Source: Anaerolineae bacterium
GTDB taxonomy: Bacteria; Chloroflexota; Anaerolineae; Aggregatilineales; Phototrophicaceae
Assembly: GCA_022841825.1 (NCBI GenBank)
Contig: JALHQT010000002.1
Span: forward strand, 62,001-126,000
Direction of reading: 5' to 3'
Length of the DNA stretch: 64,000 nt
Positions within the stretch are counted from its first letter, which is position 1. Each line of letters begins with the position of its first letter. The translations under genes were made by a program, and so were the position numbers. Below, piece by piece: positions 54,654-63,356 of the stretch. The notes beneath the pieces are model-generated. The model saw only the letters and a program-made list of their open reading frames with translations. It was not told the DNA's origin and made no database searches.

Positions 54654-55822
54654 GGCTGCCGCTCCAGTAGCGCGCTCACGAACGCCTTGAAACGCGCCAA
54701 GCCCTCGTCGAATTCCGGCGATGCCTTCGTCAGCGCGCCGCGAATGAACCCTTCGCCCGCGCCGCCGCCAATCGTCCCCGGTTGGAAGACGAGCAGCGCT
54801 TCTTCGCGCGCCCGCGCCACGAACTCCGCGCTGGTCAGCCCGGTCGGGCGGATGTCGATGAAGATGTAGTACGCGCCCTGCGGTTCGCTGTAGGGCAGCG
54901 GGATCGAGTCGAGCATTTCCATCCACAGGCGGCGGCGGCGGTCGTATTCCCGCAGCACATCGGCGAACCAATCGCGCGGCTGGCTGAGGACGGCGAGACC
55001 GCCATACTGCGCGATGACGTTGGCGCAGATCATCATGGCGTGGTGGAAGGGCAGCAGCGCTTCGACCAGCGGCGCGGGCGCGGCGATGTAGCCCAGGCGC
55101 ATCCCCGTCATGGCGAAGCTCTTAGAGAAGCTGTTGATCGTGATCGTGCGCTCGCGCATCCCCGGCAGCGACGCCATGCTGACATGGCGATGCCCATCGT
55201 AGGTGTAGTACTCGTAGATCTCGTCAGAGACGACCAGCAGGTCGCGCGCCTGCGCGAGATCGGCAATGCCCTTGAGCGTCGCTTCTGGCAGCACGGTGCC
55301 CGTCGGATTGTTGGGCGAGACGACGATCAGCGCGCGGGTGCGCGGCGTAATCGCGGCTTCCAGCGCTGCCACGTCAATCGTGAAGTTCGACTCTGGCGTC
55401 GTTGCCACGGGGACGAGCGTCCCGCCCAGGACGCGGGCATCGCGCGTGTACTCGTCGTAATGCGGTGAGGGGGTCAGGACTTCGTCGCCGGGGTCGAGCA
55501 GCGTCATCAGGACCGCCATCAGCGCTTCCTGCGCGCCCGAAGTGACGACGATCTCGCCGTTCGGATCGACTTCGATGCCGTTTTCGATCTTCAGCTTCTG
55601 GGCGATGGCGGCGCGCAGTTCCGGGATGCCCGTCCAGGCGGTGTACTGGATGCGCTGTTCCGCCAGCGCCTTCTGCATCGCCTCGAAAACGTGCGGCGGC
55701 GGCACGAAATCGGGCGTGCCGCTGCCCAGGTTGATCAAGCCCGGTATCGGGACGGAGGTTTGTTTGCCGAGCGATCCGTGCAGCCCCTGGGCGCGTTGGG
55801 AGAGGTATTTGTCGTAATTCAT
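54650..55822 (-). CDS. Class I/II aminotransferase
   Basis: 390 residues, fold-type I PLP enzyme. VTSGAQEALMAVL, SPHYDEYTRDARVLGG, VVSPNNPTGTVL, SDEIYEYYTYDG, and the PLP lysine in NSFSKSFAMTGMRLGYIAAP. Resembles aspartate or aromatic aminotransferases of the I-alpha/I-gamma type. Start at the ATG 55822, where AGGA lies 5 bases before. In the catabolic cluster it probably handles an amino-sugar or amino-acid partner; the exact substrate is not known. Confidence 0.88.
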   Translation of the reverse strand: MNYDKYLSQRAQGLHGSLGKQTSVPIPGLINLGSGTPDFVPPPHVFEAMQKALAEQRIQYTAWTGIPELRAAIAQKLKIENGIEVDPNGEIVVTSGAQEALMAVLMTLLDPGDEVLTPSPHYDEYTRDARVLGGTLVPVATTPESNFTIDVAALEAAITPRTRALIVVSPNNPTGTVLPEATLKGIADLAQARDLLVVSDEIYEYYTYDGHRHVSMASLPGMRERTITINSFSKSFAMTGMRLGYIAAPAPLVEALLPFHHAMMICANVIAQYGGLAVLSQPRDWFADVLREYDRRRRLWMEMLDSIPLPYSEPQGAYYIFIDIRPTGLTSAEFVARAREEALLVFQPGTIGGGAGEGFIRGALTKASPEFDEGLARFKAFVSALLERQP

Positions 55823-55839
55823 GTTCATCCTAAATCGTG

Positions 55840-55985
55840 GTGCGAAGTGCGCAGTGCGTGGTGCGATAGAACAAAACCATTGTAGGGACACCATTCATGG
55901 TGTCCGTCGTGTCGTGCACGGACGCCATGAATGGCGTCCCTACGCGATCCCTGTTTGTTCGCACTGCGCACCACGCACTGCGCAC
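55840..55985. repeat. Family B inverted repeat with two family A palindromes in its loop
   Basis: Left arm: four heptamers of the GTGCGNN type at 55840-55867; right arm: four reverse-complement heptamers at 55958-55985. In the loop are two family A palindromes in opposite orientation: 55882-55906 (GTAGGGACACCATTC...) and 55919-55943 (...GGCGTCCCTAC). It lies in the gap between the aminotransferase and the Gfo/Idh gene. Confidence 0.85.
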
Positions 55986-56000
55986 AATCGGGACGGTCCC

Positions 56001-57068
56001 CTACACATTGATCCATCTGCGTTCTTTCGACGACTGGCGCACCGCGTCCATCGCAAGCTGGCAGCGCAGCCCATCGGCGAAGGTGGCGACTTCGCGGGTC
56101 GGGCGCTTTTCGCGGATGGCGTCGGCGATCTCGCGCATCATGGCGACGACCGAGACATTCCAGATGCCTTTGCCGACGCCCGGCAGCGCCGCATTCGGGT
56201 CGCTCTCACTCACATCCTGCCAGTCCTCGCCCGCGCGCGCGAACATCAACTTTTCGTCGGCGTCCAGCAGCCGGATCGAGCCTTCGCTGCCGAAGATCTG
56301 CACCCCATTGCCCATGTTGTGCCGCGCCACGCCGCTCAGGAAGACGCTCGCCAGCGCGCCGTTCTGCATCTCCGCGCTGAAGTGGACGAGGTCATCCGCC
56401 GTCGCCGTCCAGGGTTCGCCCGTCGTCTTGTCGCGGCGGTCGGCGACCACGGTCGCGATCTGCCCGCTGATCGCGCCGACATCGCCCAGCCAGAAGCGCA
56501 GCAGGTCGATCTGATGTGAGCCGTTCGCGCCGAGTCGTCCGCCGCCTTCGCTCGCCAGCGACCACCAATCGCCCGCCGGGCGCGACGCCGGGTCGCCCCA
56601 ACTGGCGTTGATGTTGACCATGTTGATGTGCCGCACCTGCCCAATGGCACCGCTGGCGATCAGGTCGCGGATTTTGCGGCGGTTGGGGTTGAAGCGCAGT
56701 TCGTGCCCGATGGCATGAACGCGCCCCAATGCCTCGGCGCGGTCGAGCATCTGGCGCGCTTCGTCGGCGTTCATCGCCATCGGCTTTTCGCACAGCACAT
56801 GCGCGCCCGCGTCGAGCGCGGCGAACGTCATCGGCGCGTGATGCACGGTCGGCGTGGCGATGCCGACGAAATCGACCGCATGCTTCTCCAGCATGACGCG
56901 GTAATCGTCGTAAGCGTGGGCGACGCCGAACGCCTGCGCCGCATCCTGCGCGCTCGCCAGCCGCGCGCTGGAGACGGCGACGATCTCGACATCTTCGATG
57001 GTCTTCAGCGCGGGCAGGTACGCCGCTTTGGCGAAACTCGCCCCGATAACCGCAGCACGTATCGTCAT
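56001..57068 (-). CDS. Gfo/Idh/MocA-family oxidoreductase 1
   Basis: 355 residues. Rossmann start AAVIGASFAKAAYLPAL (GxGxx-type), EKPMAMNADEARQM (the lysine-containing catalytic block of the family) and GHELRFNPNRRKIRDLI. Sugar dehydrogenases of this type oxidise inositol, glucose or similar sugars using NAD(P). Coupled to the gene downstream by an ATGA overlap. Probably an early catabolic step. Confidence 0.87.
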   Translation of the reverse strand: MTIRAAVIGASFAKAAYLPALKTIEDVEIVAVSSARLASAQDAAQAFGVAHAYDDYRVMLEKHAVDFVGIATPTVHHAPMTFAALDAGAHVLCEKPMAMNADEARQMLDRAEALGRVHAIGHELRFNPNRRKIRDLIASGAIGQVRHINMVNINASWGDPASRPAGDWWSLASEGGGRLGANGSHQIDLLRFWLGDVGAISGQIATVVADRRDKTTGEPWTATADDLVHFSAEMQNGALASVFLSGVARHNMGNGVQIFGSEGSIRLLDADEKLMFARAGEDWQDVSESDPNAALPGVGKGIWNVSVVAMMREIADAIREKRPTREVATFADGLRCQLAMDAVRQSSKERRWINV

Positions 57069-58456
57069 GATAATACTCCTCGTTCCCGCAGCGCTTCGCC
57101 GACCGCGTCCATGTTGCGCAGTTCAGCTTCGCTGTAATTGCGTGAGATCAGCACCCCATGCGCGCCGCCGTCGAACGCCGCGTGAATGCCCGCTTTGACT
57201 TCTTCCGGCGTGGTCGGCTTGGTCGTGCCACCATCGCCGACGCCGACCCCGATGCCAGGGTAGACCTTGCAGCGCCCGCCTGTATCGGCGATCAGATTCT
57301 CCGTCCACTTTTTCACGTAGTCGGCGCTGAAGCCTGCCATCGGCGCATCCGCGCGCGGGGCGATGTAGTCCTCCAGTCCGAGGATGTTTGCCAGGGCGTT
57401 ATACGCGCCATCCGGCGTCGCATCCGCCAGCACGCCCTTCTGCCACGATTCGGCGAAGTTGGCGAAGCGCGCCCCGGCGGGCGTGTTATACAGCACAGGC
57501 TTGAGCCAGTCGGCGGAGTTGGCGTAATCCGCCTGGTCGTACTGCGCGCGCAGGTAGGGGTTGTAGGTGTTGATAACCTGCCAGATGCCGTAACCGACTT
57601 CGTGTTTAGGGTCGGAGAAGCGGATCATACCCGCGATTTCGTGGTACATCGATTGGTGCGCGTCCAGCCACATCTTCTCCCACATCAGCACTTCCGGATG
57701 ATGCAGCAGGTGGCGCAGCAGCGTGACGAAGACGCCATCGCGCGGGCGTTCCCCGGCGCGCACGCCTGCCAGGAAGCGGTCGATGGCGCGGTAGCCTTCG
57801 ATTGCGCGCTGCGGGTCGATGCCGCGCGCGCGCCCCTCGGCGACAAAGTACGAGTCGAAGCCGGTGCTGCTGTCGCCCCGGAAGATGTCCATCAGCGGGC
57901 TTTGGCGTTCGATGCCCCACAACATGCCGTCGAGCGCGTGGTTGCTGAACCAGTCGTCCACCACCGAGCGCCACCACGTCCGATAGCCGGGGTTGAGCAG
58001 CGACGGACGGGTCGCCACGCGCCCCCATTGATCGCGGTCGAGGAATTCATGGAAGCCCGGCTGCCAGACATGACGGATCGCCGAAGACGACGTTTCGCAG
58101 TAGTAGGTGTAGACCTTCATGCCGCGCGCTTTCGCCGCCGGGATGACCTCCGCCAGCGTGTCGAAGCCTCGATAGAGCGGGTCGGGCGCGATGAAGTCTT
58201 TGTGGTTGGTCGCGCCGTAGTAGGCAGGGTTGGGCTGCCAGAACGCGCCACCTTCCAGGTTGTCCGGCTCCTGCACGCCATGATCGGGGAAGCCATACGC
58301 CGCGCGCCCCGCGTTGCCCCGGCTCCACGAGAGCGCAGAGATCAGGATGGCGTTGATGCCGGAGCGCTGCTGCAAGAGATCGAGCACTGGCTCGACGCCC
58401 TCGTCCACGAAGCTGATCGCGCCAATCTGAATGCCTATGAAGGGAGAAGATGTCAT
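57065..58456 (-). CDS. TIM-barrel protein, glycoside hydrolase-like, unknown substrate
   Basis: 463 residues, no signal peptide. It starts MTSSPFIGIQIGAISF, has a block of conserved aromatic residues (NPAYYGATNHKDFIAPDPLYRGFDTLAEVI), MKVYTYYCETSSS, HALDGMLWGIERQSPL (a plausible acid/base Glu) and GVLISRNYSEAELRNMDAVGEAL at the end. The pattern of strands and helices suggests a barrel of the alpha-amylase or GH-like kind, but no named family is assigned. ATG at 58456 has AGGACA upstream. It overlaps the Gfo/Idh gene by four bases. Confidence 0.65.
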   Translation of the reverse strand: MTSSPFIGIQIGAISFVDEGVEPVLDLLQQRSGINAILISALSWSRGNAGRAAYGFPDHGVQEPDNLEGGAFWQPNPAYYGATNHKDFIAPDPLYRGFDTLAEVIPAAKARGMKVYTYYCETSSSAIRHVWQPGFHEFLDRDQWGRVATRPSLLNPGYRTWWRSVVDDWFSNHALDGMLWGIERQSPLMDIFRGDSSTGFDSYFVAEGRARGIDPQRAIEGYRAIDRFLAGVRAGERPRDGVFVTLLRHLLHHPEVLMWEKMWLDAHQSMYHEIAGMIRFSDPKHEVGYGIWQVINTYNPYLRAQYDQADYANSADWLKPVLYNTPAGARFANFAESWQKGVLADATPDGAYNALANILGLEDYIAPRADAPMAGFSADYVKKWTENLIADTGGRCKVYPGIGVGVGDGGTTKPTTPEEVKAGIHAAFDGGAHGVLISRNYSEAELRNMDAVGEALRERGVLS

Positions 58457-58500
58457 TTCTATTGTCCTAAACCAGATAAATGCCGCGTCATCGCCAACGC

Positions 58501-58526
58501 GGGCGCACACACGGGTGCGCCCCTAC
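58501..58526. repeat. Family A-like palindrome
   Basis: GGGCGCAC / GTGCGCCC stem of 8 bp with 6-base loop, then CTAC as in the family. It lies in the leader of the TIM-barrel gene, next to the stop of the permease. Confidence 0.6.
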
Positions 58527-58527
58527 A

Positions 58528-59472
58528 TCACCGCCCACGCAAACGCGGGTCGAGGAAATCGCGCACCCAATCGCCCAGAATGTTGAGCGACAGCACCGTC
58601 AGCATGATGGCGATGCCGGGGAAGACCGCCAGCCACCATGACCCGCCGAGCAGATTGTCGCGGCTTTCGGCAAGGATGCCGCCCCAGGTGGGCACGGTCG
58701 GCGGCACGCCCAAGCCGAGGAACGACAACGACGCCTCCGCCAGGATGACGCTGGCGACATTGAACGACGCGATCACGATCAGCGGCGCAAGCACATTCGG
58801 GAAGATCGACCGCAGCATGATGCGCAGGTCTTTCGCGCCGATGCTGCGCGCCGCCTCGACATATTCTTTTTCGCGCTGGGCGATGGTCTGCCCGCGCGCG
58901 ATGCGGGCATACGTCACCCACTGCCCGATGCCAAGCACCAGCACCAGATTGCCGACGCCGGGACCCAGCACGACCAGCACCATGATGGTGAGCAGGATGA
59001 AGGGGAAGGCGAGCTGAATATCCGCCAGACGCATGATGATGTCATCGACCCTGCCGCCGAAGTAGCCCGCGATGATGCCGAGCGACGAGCCGAGCAAGCC
59101 GCCGATCACGACCGCCGCGAAGCCGACCGCCAGCGAAACCCGCGCGCCGTAGATCGCGCGCGAAAGGATGTCGCGCCCCAGCGCATCCGTGCCGAGCGGG
59201 TAGGCGACGACGCCCTCGGCATTCGCCGTCATGGGCGGCTTCAGGCGTTCGATCAGGCTCTGGCGGTTCGGGTCACGCGGGGAGATCTGTGGACCAAAGA
59301 CCGCCATGACCGCCATGATCAGCAGGATGAGGAGCGCGAGGATGGGCCAGCGCGCGCCGAGCAGGCTCTTGCGCGCGCGCTTCCATTCGGACATCGAAGG
59401 CTGCGCTGCGCTGCCGTGCAGTACGGCGACGCCGACATTGGGGATGGGTTGTTTCTGTACACCCTCGGTCAT
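58528..59472 (-). CDS. Dipeptide-type ABC transporter permease (DppC-like)
   Basis: 314 residues. N-terminal cytoplasmic tail, then six membrane helices. The block MRLADIQLAFPFILLTIMVLVV and the EAA loop EYVEAARSIGAKDLRIMLRSIFPNVLAPLIV identify a DppC/OppC permease. ATG at 59472. A family B repeat (59502-59575) separates it from the DppB gene upstream. It works with the DppB-like permease and the binding protein. Confidence 0.9.
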   Translation of the reverse strand: MTEGVQKQPIPNVGVAVLHGSAAQPSMSEWKRARKSLLGARWPILALLILLIMAVMAVFGPQISPRDPNRQSLIERLKPPMTANAEGVVAYPLGTDALGRDILSRAIYGARVSLAVGFAAVVIGGLLGSSLGIIAGYFGGRVDDIIMRLADIQLAFPFILLTIMVLVVLGPGVGNLVLVLGIGQWVTYARIARGQTIAQREKEYVEAARSIGAKDLRIMLRSIFPNVLAPLIVIASFNVASVILAEASLSFLGLGVPPTVPTWGGILAESRDNLLGGSWWLAVFPGIAIMLTVLSLNILGDWVRDFLDPRLRGR

Positions 59473-59501
59473 AAAACGAATACCTTTAGCCGACGAACCT
59501 T

Positions 59502-59575
59502 GTGCGTAGTGCGTGGTGCGAAGTGCGTACAAACAGATGACAGCTTATATGCACTTCGCACCACGCACTTCGCAC
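59502..59575. repeat. Heptamer inverted repeat, copy 4 (family B)
   Basis: Four tandem heptamers GTGCGTA, GTGCGTG, GTGCGAA, GTGCGTA at 59502-59529 and their reverse complement to 59575 (ATGCAC, TTCGCAC, CACGCAC, TTCGCAC). Lies between the DppC and DppB genes in the same transcript. Confidence 0.8.
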
Positions 59576-59576
59576 G

Positions 59577-60557
59577 TCACCTTAAACGGATACGCGGGTC
59601 GAGCTGCGCATAAATAATGTCGATCAGCAAATTCAAGCCGACAAATAAGAACGAGAACAACACGACGGACGCCTGCACGACCGGGATGTCGCGCTGGGTG
59701 ATGGCGTTGAAGACCAGCCGCCCGACGCCGGGCCACGAGAAGACCGTTTCGGCGACGACGACGCCGCTGAGGAGAAACCCGAATTCCAGACCGATCATGG
59801 TCACAATCGGGATGAGCGCGTTGCGCAGGGCATGACGCACGATGACGACCTGCTCGCGCAGCCCTTTGGAGCGCGCGGTCGTCACGTATTCCTGCGAAAG
59901 CACTTCCAGCATCGCCGAGCGTACCAGGCGCGCGTTGCGCGAGAGCGAGAACACGCCGACGGTAATCCCCGGCATGATCAGATAGCGCAGCGCGTCACCG
60001 CTGTTGGCGAATGCCGTCTGGAAATCGCCCGCGAAGAGCGGTTCCAGCAGCGGGACATGCCCGGAGATGGGCAGGGCGCGCAGCCCCAAGCCGACCGAGA
60101 GGATCAGCATGATGCCCAGCCAGAAGCTGGGGATGGACTGCCCGAACATGGCGAAGAGCATGATGCCGCCATCAAACGGCGTCCCCCGGTTGATCGCCGC
60201 CAGGATGCCGATGGGGATGGCGATGACAGTCGAAATCGCCATCGCAAAGAGGGTCAGCTCCAGCGTGGCAGGCAGCCGCTCCATCACCAGTTCCATGGCG
60301 GGCTGGCGCGCGCGCAGCGAAGTGCCGAAGTCGCCCGTCAGCACGCCGCCGATGTAGTCTATGTACTGCACGGGCAGCGGGCGGTCAAAGCCGAGCTTCT
60401 GCCGGGTGTCGATGATTTCCTGCTCGCTGGCGCGCTCACTGACGTAGAGATACGTCGGGTCGCCCGCGAGATGCAGCGTCAGAAACGAAAGCAGCGTGAC
60501 GCCAATGATCACGATGACCGATTGCAGCAGCCTGCGGATAATGTATGCCGTCATCAT
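59577..60557 (-). CDS. Dipeptide-type ABC transporter permease (DppB-like)
   Basis: 326 residues. MMTAYIIRRLLQSVIVIIGVTLLSFL at the start, YIDYIGGVLTGDFGTSLRARQPAMELVMERLPATLELTL and the EAA-type block SQEYVTTARSKGLREQVVIVRHALRNALIPIVTMIG are hallmarks of DppB/OppB. Six membrane helices. Starts at the ATG pair at 60557/60554. It has a family A palindrome between it and the binding-protein gene. Confidence 0.9.
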   Translation of the reverse strand: MMTAYIIRRLLQSVIVIIGVTLLSFLTLHLAGDPTYLYVSERASEQEIIDTRQKLGFDRPLPVQYIDYIGGVLTGDFGTSLRARQPAMELVMERLPATLELTLFAMAISTVIAIPIGILAAINRGTPFDGGIMLFAMFGQSIPSFWLGIMLILSVGLGLRALPISGHVPLLEPLFAGDFQTAFANSGDALRYLIMPGITVGVFSLSRNARLVRSAMLEVLSQEYVTTARSKGLREQVVIVRHALRNALIPIVTMIGLEFGFLLSGVVVAETVFSWPGVGRLVFNAITQRDIPVVQASVVLFSFLFVGLNLLIDIIYAQLDPRIRLR

Positions 60558-60602
60558 GATCGTGGAGTCCCAGAATAATGCAAACAACGATTGCAGGGCA
60601 TC

Positions 60603-60634
60603 CTGTCGGGGCGACCCATCGGTCGCCCCGACAG
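60603..60634. repeat. Family A-like palindrome in the transporter leader
   Basis: A 14-bp perfect stem CTGTCGGGGCGACC / GGTCGCCCCGACAG with a four-base loop, after the binding-protein gene and before the DppB gene. Like the palindrome between phnD and phnG, it may reduce downstream expression relative to the abundant binding protein. Confidence 0.7.
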
Positions 60635-60642
60635 ACCTGCGT

Positions 60643-62214
60643 TTACTCTGCCAGGCTCGCGTCGAGCACGATAACCTGCTCGTCACGACGTGCCTGCCAG
60701 GCGACACGGTTGCTCACACCGTAGAAATCGGGCTGGAAGTAGAGCAGCAGCCACGGCGGGTCATTGTAGAAGACTTCGAGCATCTGGTTGATCAGCTCGC
60801 GTTCTTCTTCCGGCGTGGTTCCGGCGGTGGAATCCCACAGCTCGAACCATTCGCTGTTGTTCCAATTGGTGTAGTTGGTGCCTGCGTCTGGCGCGGACAG
60901 GTCAGCCATGTCGTAGAGCGCGCTCCACGTCGAGCCACCGGTGCCGAGGAAGAAGATCGGACCGACGTTCTTTTCGCGGACGCGCGGCAGATAGTCCGAC
61001 GACCAATCGAGGATTTCGACAGTGGTCTGGACGCCGATGTCCGTCAGGTACTGACCAATCGCCTGGACGACGTTGGCATCGTTGAGGTAGCGACCGCGCG
61101 GACCCATCAGGGTGATCTCGAAGCGGACACCATCGGCGTTACGCGGGTAACCCGCTTCGTCGAGCAGTTGTTCCGCCATCGCCGGATCATAGGGGTACGG
61201 GGTCAGGTTCGGGTTGTCGTTGGGCGGGTTGACCATGCTCGATGCGCGGGTGCATTCGGTGCCCAGCAGCGACGAGCAGATGGTCGGTACGTCGATGGCG
61301 TACTGGAGGGCGACGCGGACAGCCGTGTTCTGGATGGCATCATAGCCGGGCGAGTCGGCGAACGCCTCACCGAACTGGAAGCCGACGTACATACGGCGGG
61401 TGCCCTGGACAGCCTGCACCGCGGCGACGCCTGATGCATCGACTGCTGCGACCTGATCCGGCGGCACGTTGGCGACAATATCGACGTTGCCGGCGATCAG
61501 CTCGGCGACGCGGGTCGAGGCTTCGGGGATGACACGCCAGACGATGCGATCAAAGCTGGGCGCAGACGGATCGACGGCTTCGATGGCGACATAGTCATCG
61601 CGCACCCATTCGACAAAGCGATAGGGACCGGAACCGACTGGGGATTCGGCGGCTTCTTCCAGCGTAAGGCTCTCGTAGTAGTCCTTGCAGTGCAGGTAGA
61701 CTTCGGAGAGCAGACCGAGACGCAGCGGTTCAGACTGGGCGCGGTCGGTGATGATGGTGACTTCCAGGTCGTTTTCCGCGCGGGCATCGACATAGCCGAC
61801 CGACGGGAAGACGAAGCCGACCGTGTTGCCCGTGAAGGCATTTTCCGGGTTGGCGGCGCGCTGGAAGGTGTAGACGACATCTTCGGCCGTCAGTGCTTCG
61901 CCGTCATGGCAGGTCAGCCCTTCGTTAAGGGTGAATGTCCATTCGGTGCCATCTTCCGAGATGCTGTAGCTGTTCGCCAGATAGGGCGCGAGGGTGCCAT
62001 CGGCGGTGATGTCAAACAACGTGCCGTACAGGTGACCAAAGATGTTCGCTTCGGCGCGCGAACCCACCAGCGACGGTTCGAGTGAACCGACATCAACGCT
62101 CTGACCGATGACCAGCGTGTTCTCATCGGGGGTCGTCTGTGCGTATACCCCGAACGCGGTCGCCAGCAGTGCCAGCAGCGAGACCAATACTACCAAACGA
62201 GACCTACCAGACAT
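60643..62214 (-). CDS. Dipeptide-type ABC transporter substrate-binding protein
   Basis: 523 residues. Signal peptide (about 1-27, GVYAQ), then a family 5 extracellular binding protein: LTCHDGEALTAEDVVYTFQRAANPENAF, ESPVGSGPYRFVEW (the peptide-contacting block), SRVAELIAGNVDI and LLGTECTRA. Usually binds peptides, opines or oligosaccharides. ATG at 62214 follows AAGGAGCT. No ATPase gene (DppD/F) is nearby; the neighbouring sugar genes suggest it imports a sugar derivative. Confidence 0.9.
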   Translation of the reverse strand: MSGRSRLVVLVSLLALLATAFGVYAQTTPDENTLVIGQSVDVGSLEPSLVGSRAEANIFGHLYGTLFDITADGTLAPYLANSYSISEDGTEWTFTLNEGLTCHDGEALTAEDVVYTFQRAANPENAFTGNTVGFVFPSVGYVDARAENDLEVTIITDRAQSEPLRLGLLSEVYLHCKDYYESLTLEEAAESPVGSGPYRFVEWVRDDYVAIEAVDPSAPSFDRIVWRVIPEASTRVAELIAGNVDIVANVPPDQVAAVDASGVAAVQAVQGTRRMYVGFQFGEAFADSPGYDAIQNTAVRVALQYAIDVPTICSSLLGTECTRASSMVNPPNDNPNLTPYPYDPAMAEQLLDEAGYPRNADGVRFEITLMGPRGRYLNDANVVQAIGQYLTDIGVQTTVEILDWSSDYLPRVREKNVGPIFFLGTGGSTWSALYDMADLSAPDAGTNYTNWNNSEWFELWDSTAGTTPEEERELINQMLEVFYNDPPWLLLYFQPDFYGVSNRVAWQARRDEQVIVLDASLAE

Positions 62215-62315
62215 AGACGTTAGCTCCTTGCAAAAGACCATTTCCTTCTCGCGCACAGGTGAACTTGCTTCGCACCTTATTCAATCGTTGCAGCACTCCT
62301 TTCCCAGTCATCATG

Positions 62316-63356
62316 TTAAAAATCGCCAGACTTCGGTGGTAAAACACTGGCGATCTGCACACAGCGGGATTCGCGGCTGGAGACGGCACAAGCCTGCACC
62401 ATCGCCAGCGACATCAGATGATCGCGTCCGCTGCACGGCAGAGGGGTCTTCAGGGTCAGCGAGTCGATGAAGGCATCGAGCAGACCCTGCGTTTCGGTAA
62501 TCCAGAGTTCATGTGGCGGCAGTTCGACGGGCGTGAGAGCTGCCTCGTGGCGCGCCGCATAGTACAGATCGCCAAACTGCGCGCGCTGCGTGACGACGCC
62601 GTTCGTGCAGTCGGTGCGCCACTCAAAATGCGGCTCCGCCCAGCCGCTCTGCCAGGTGCCCTGGTAGTTGACGACCATGCCATCGGCGAAGGTGAAGAGC
62701 GCGGCGACATTGGTATCGCTGTCGTACATGCTCCAGGGCGGGTTCCACGTCCGGCATTCCACCGTCACTGGCTCCTGCCCGTAGATATAGCGCATCAGGT
62801 CGAAATGATGGATCGACTGCTCCCACAACATGGGCTGATCCATCGTCAGCGGGTATTTGTTCAGGTCGGGGCGGTTGCCATCGCGGTAGCGCTCGTAGGT
62901 GAAGCGCGCGAACGAAGGCTGCCCGACCGTGCCGTCGGCGAACAGCTTGATCGCCGCTTTGGTCACGCCCAGGTAGCGGAAGTTCAGCCCGACCATCAGC
63001 GGCACGCCCGCCTGCTCGGCGGTTTCGACCAGCCGCGCCGCCTCGTTCATGTCGAGCGCCAGCGGCTTTTCGATCAGCATCGGCAGCCCGCGCGCGACAC
63101 ACGCATCGACCTGCGCCTGCCGCCCAATCGGCGGGTTGGCGAGGACGACCGCGTCCACATCTTCAAGCTGGGGCAGGGCTTCCTCGACCGAGGCGAACGA
63201 CGGACGTGCGCCGTACTTCTCCGCCATGCGTTCGTGTGCGGCGGGGTTCGGGTCGGCGTAGGCGACGATCTCGGCGCGTGACGAGCGCGTGATGACATCC
63301 GCCCAGTGGCGACCACGCACGCCCAGCCCACCCAGGAGAATACGCATGGGCGTCAT
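62316..63356 (-). CDS. Gfo/Idh/MocA-family oxidoreductase 2
   Basis: 346 residues. RILLGGLGVRGRHWADVI (cofactor loop), VVLANPPIGRQAQVDACVARGLPMLIEKPLALDMNEA (the EKPLA catalytic block), and NYQGTWQSGWAEPHFEWRTDC. Member of the sugar dehydrogenase family; about a third similar to copy 1 by eye. It overlaps the epimerase gene at its 5-prime end by four bases (ATGA at 63353). Probably works on a second step of the same sugar. Confidence 0.87.
   Translation of the reverse strand: MTPMRILLGGLGVRGRHWADVITRSSRAEIVAYADPNPAAHERMAEKYGARPSFASVEEALPQLEDVDAVVLANPPIGRQAQVDACVARGLPMLIEKPLALDMNEAARLVETAEQAGVPLMVGLNFRYLGVTKAAIKLFADGTVGQPSFARFTYERYRDGNRPDLNKYPLTMDQPMLWEQSIHHFDLMRYIYGQEPVTVECRTWNPPWSMYDSDTNVAALFTFADGMVVNYQGTWQSGWAEPHFEWRTDCTNGVVTQRAQFGDLYYAARHEAALTPVELPPHELWITETQGLLDAFIDSLTLKTPLPCSGRDHLMSLAMVQACAVSSRESRCVQIASVLPPKSGDF

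Noticed and set aside
57158-59017. Long rightward open frame opposite the barrel protein and DppC genes
   Set aside because: Same reason: shadow of two real genes, with His/Arg/Val-rich, non-protein-like composition.
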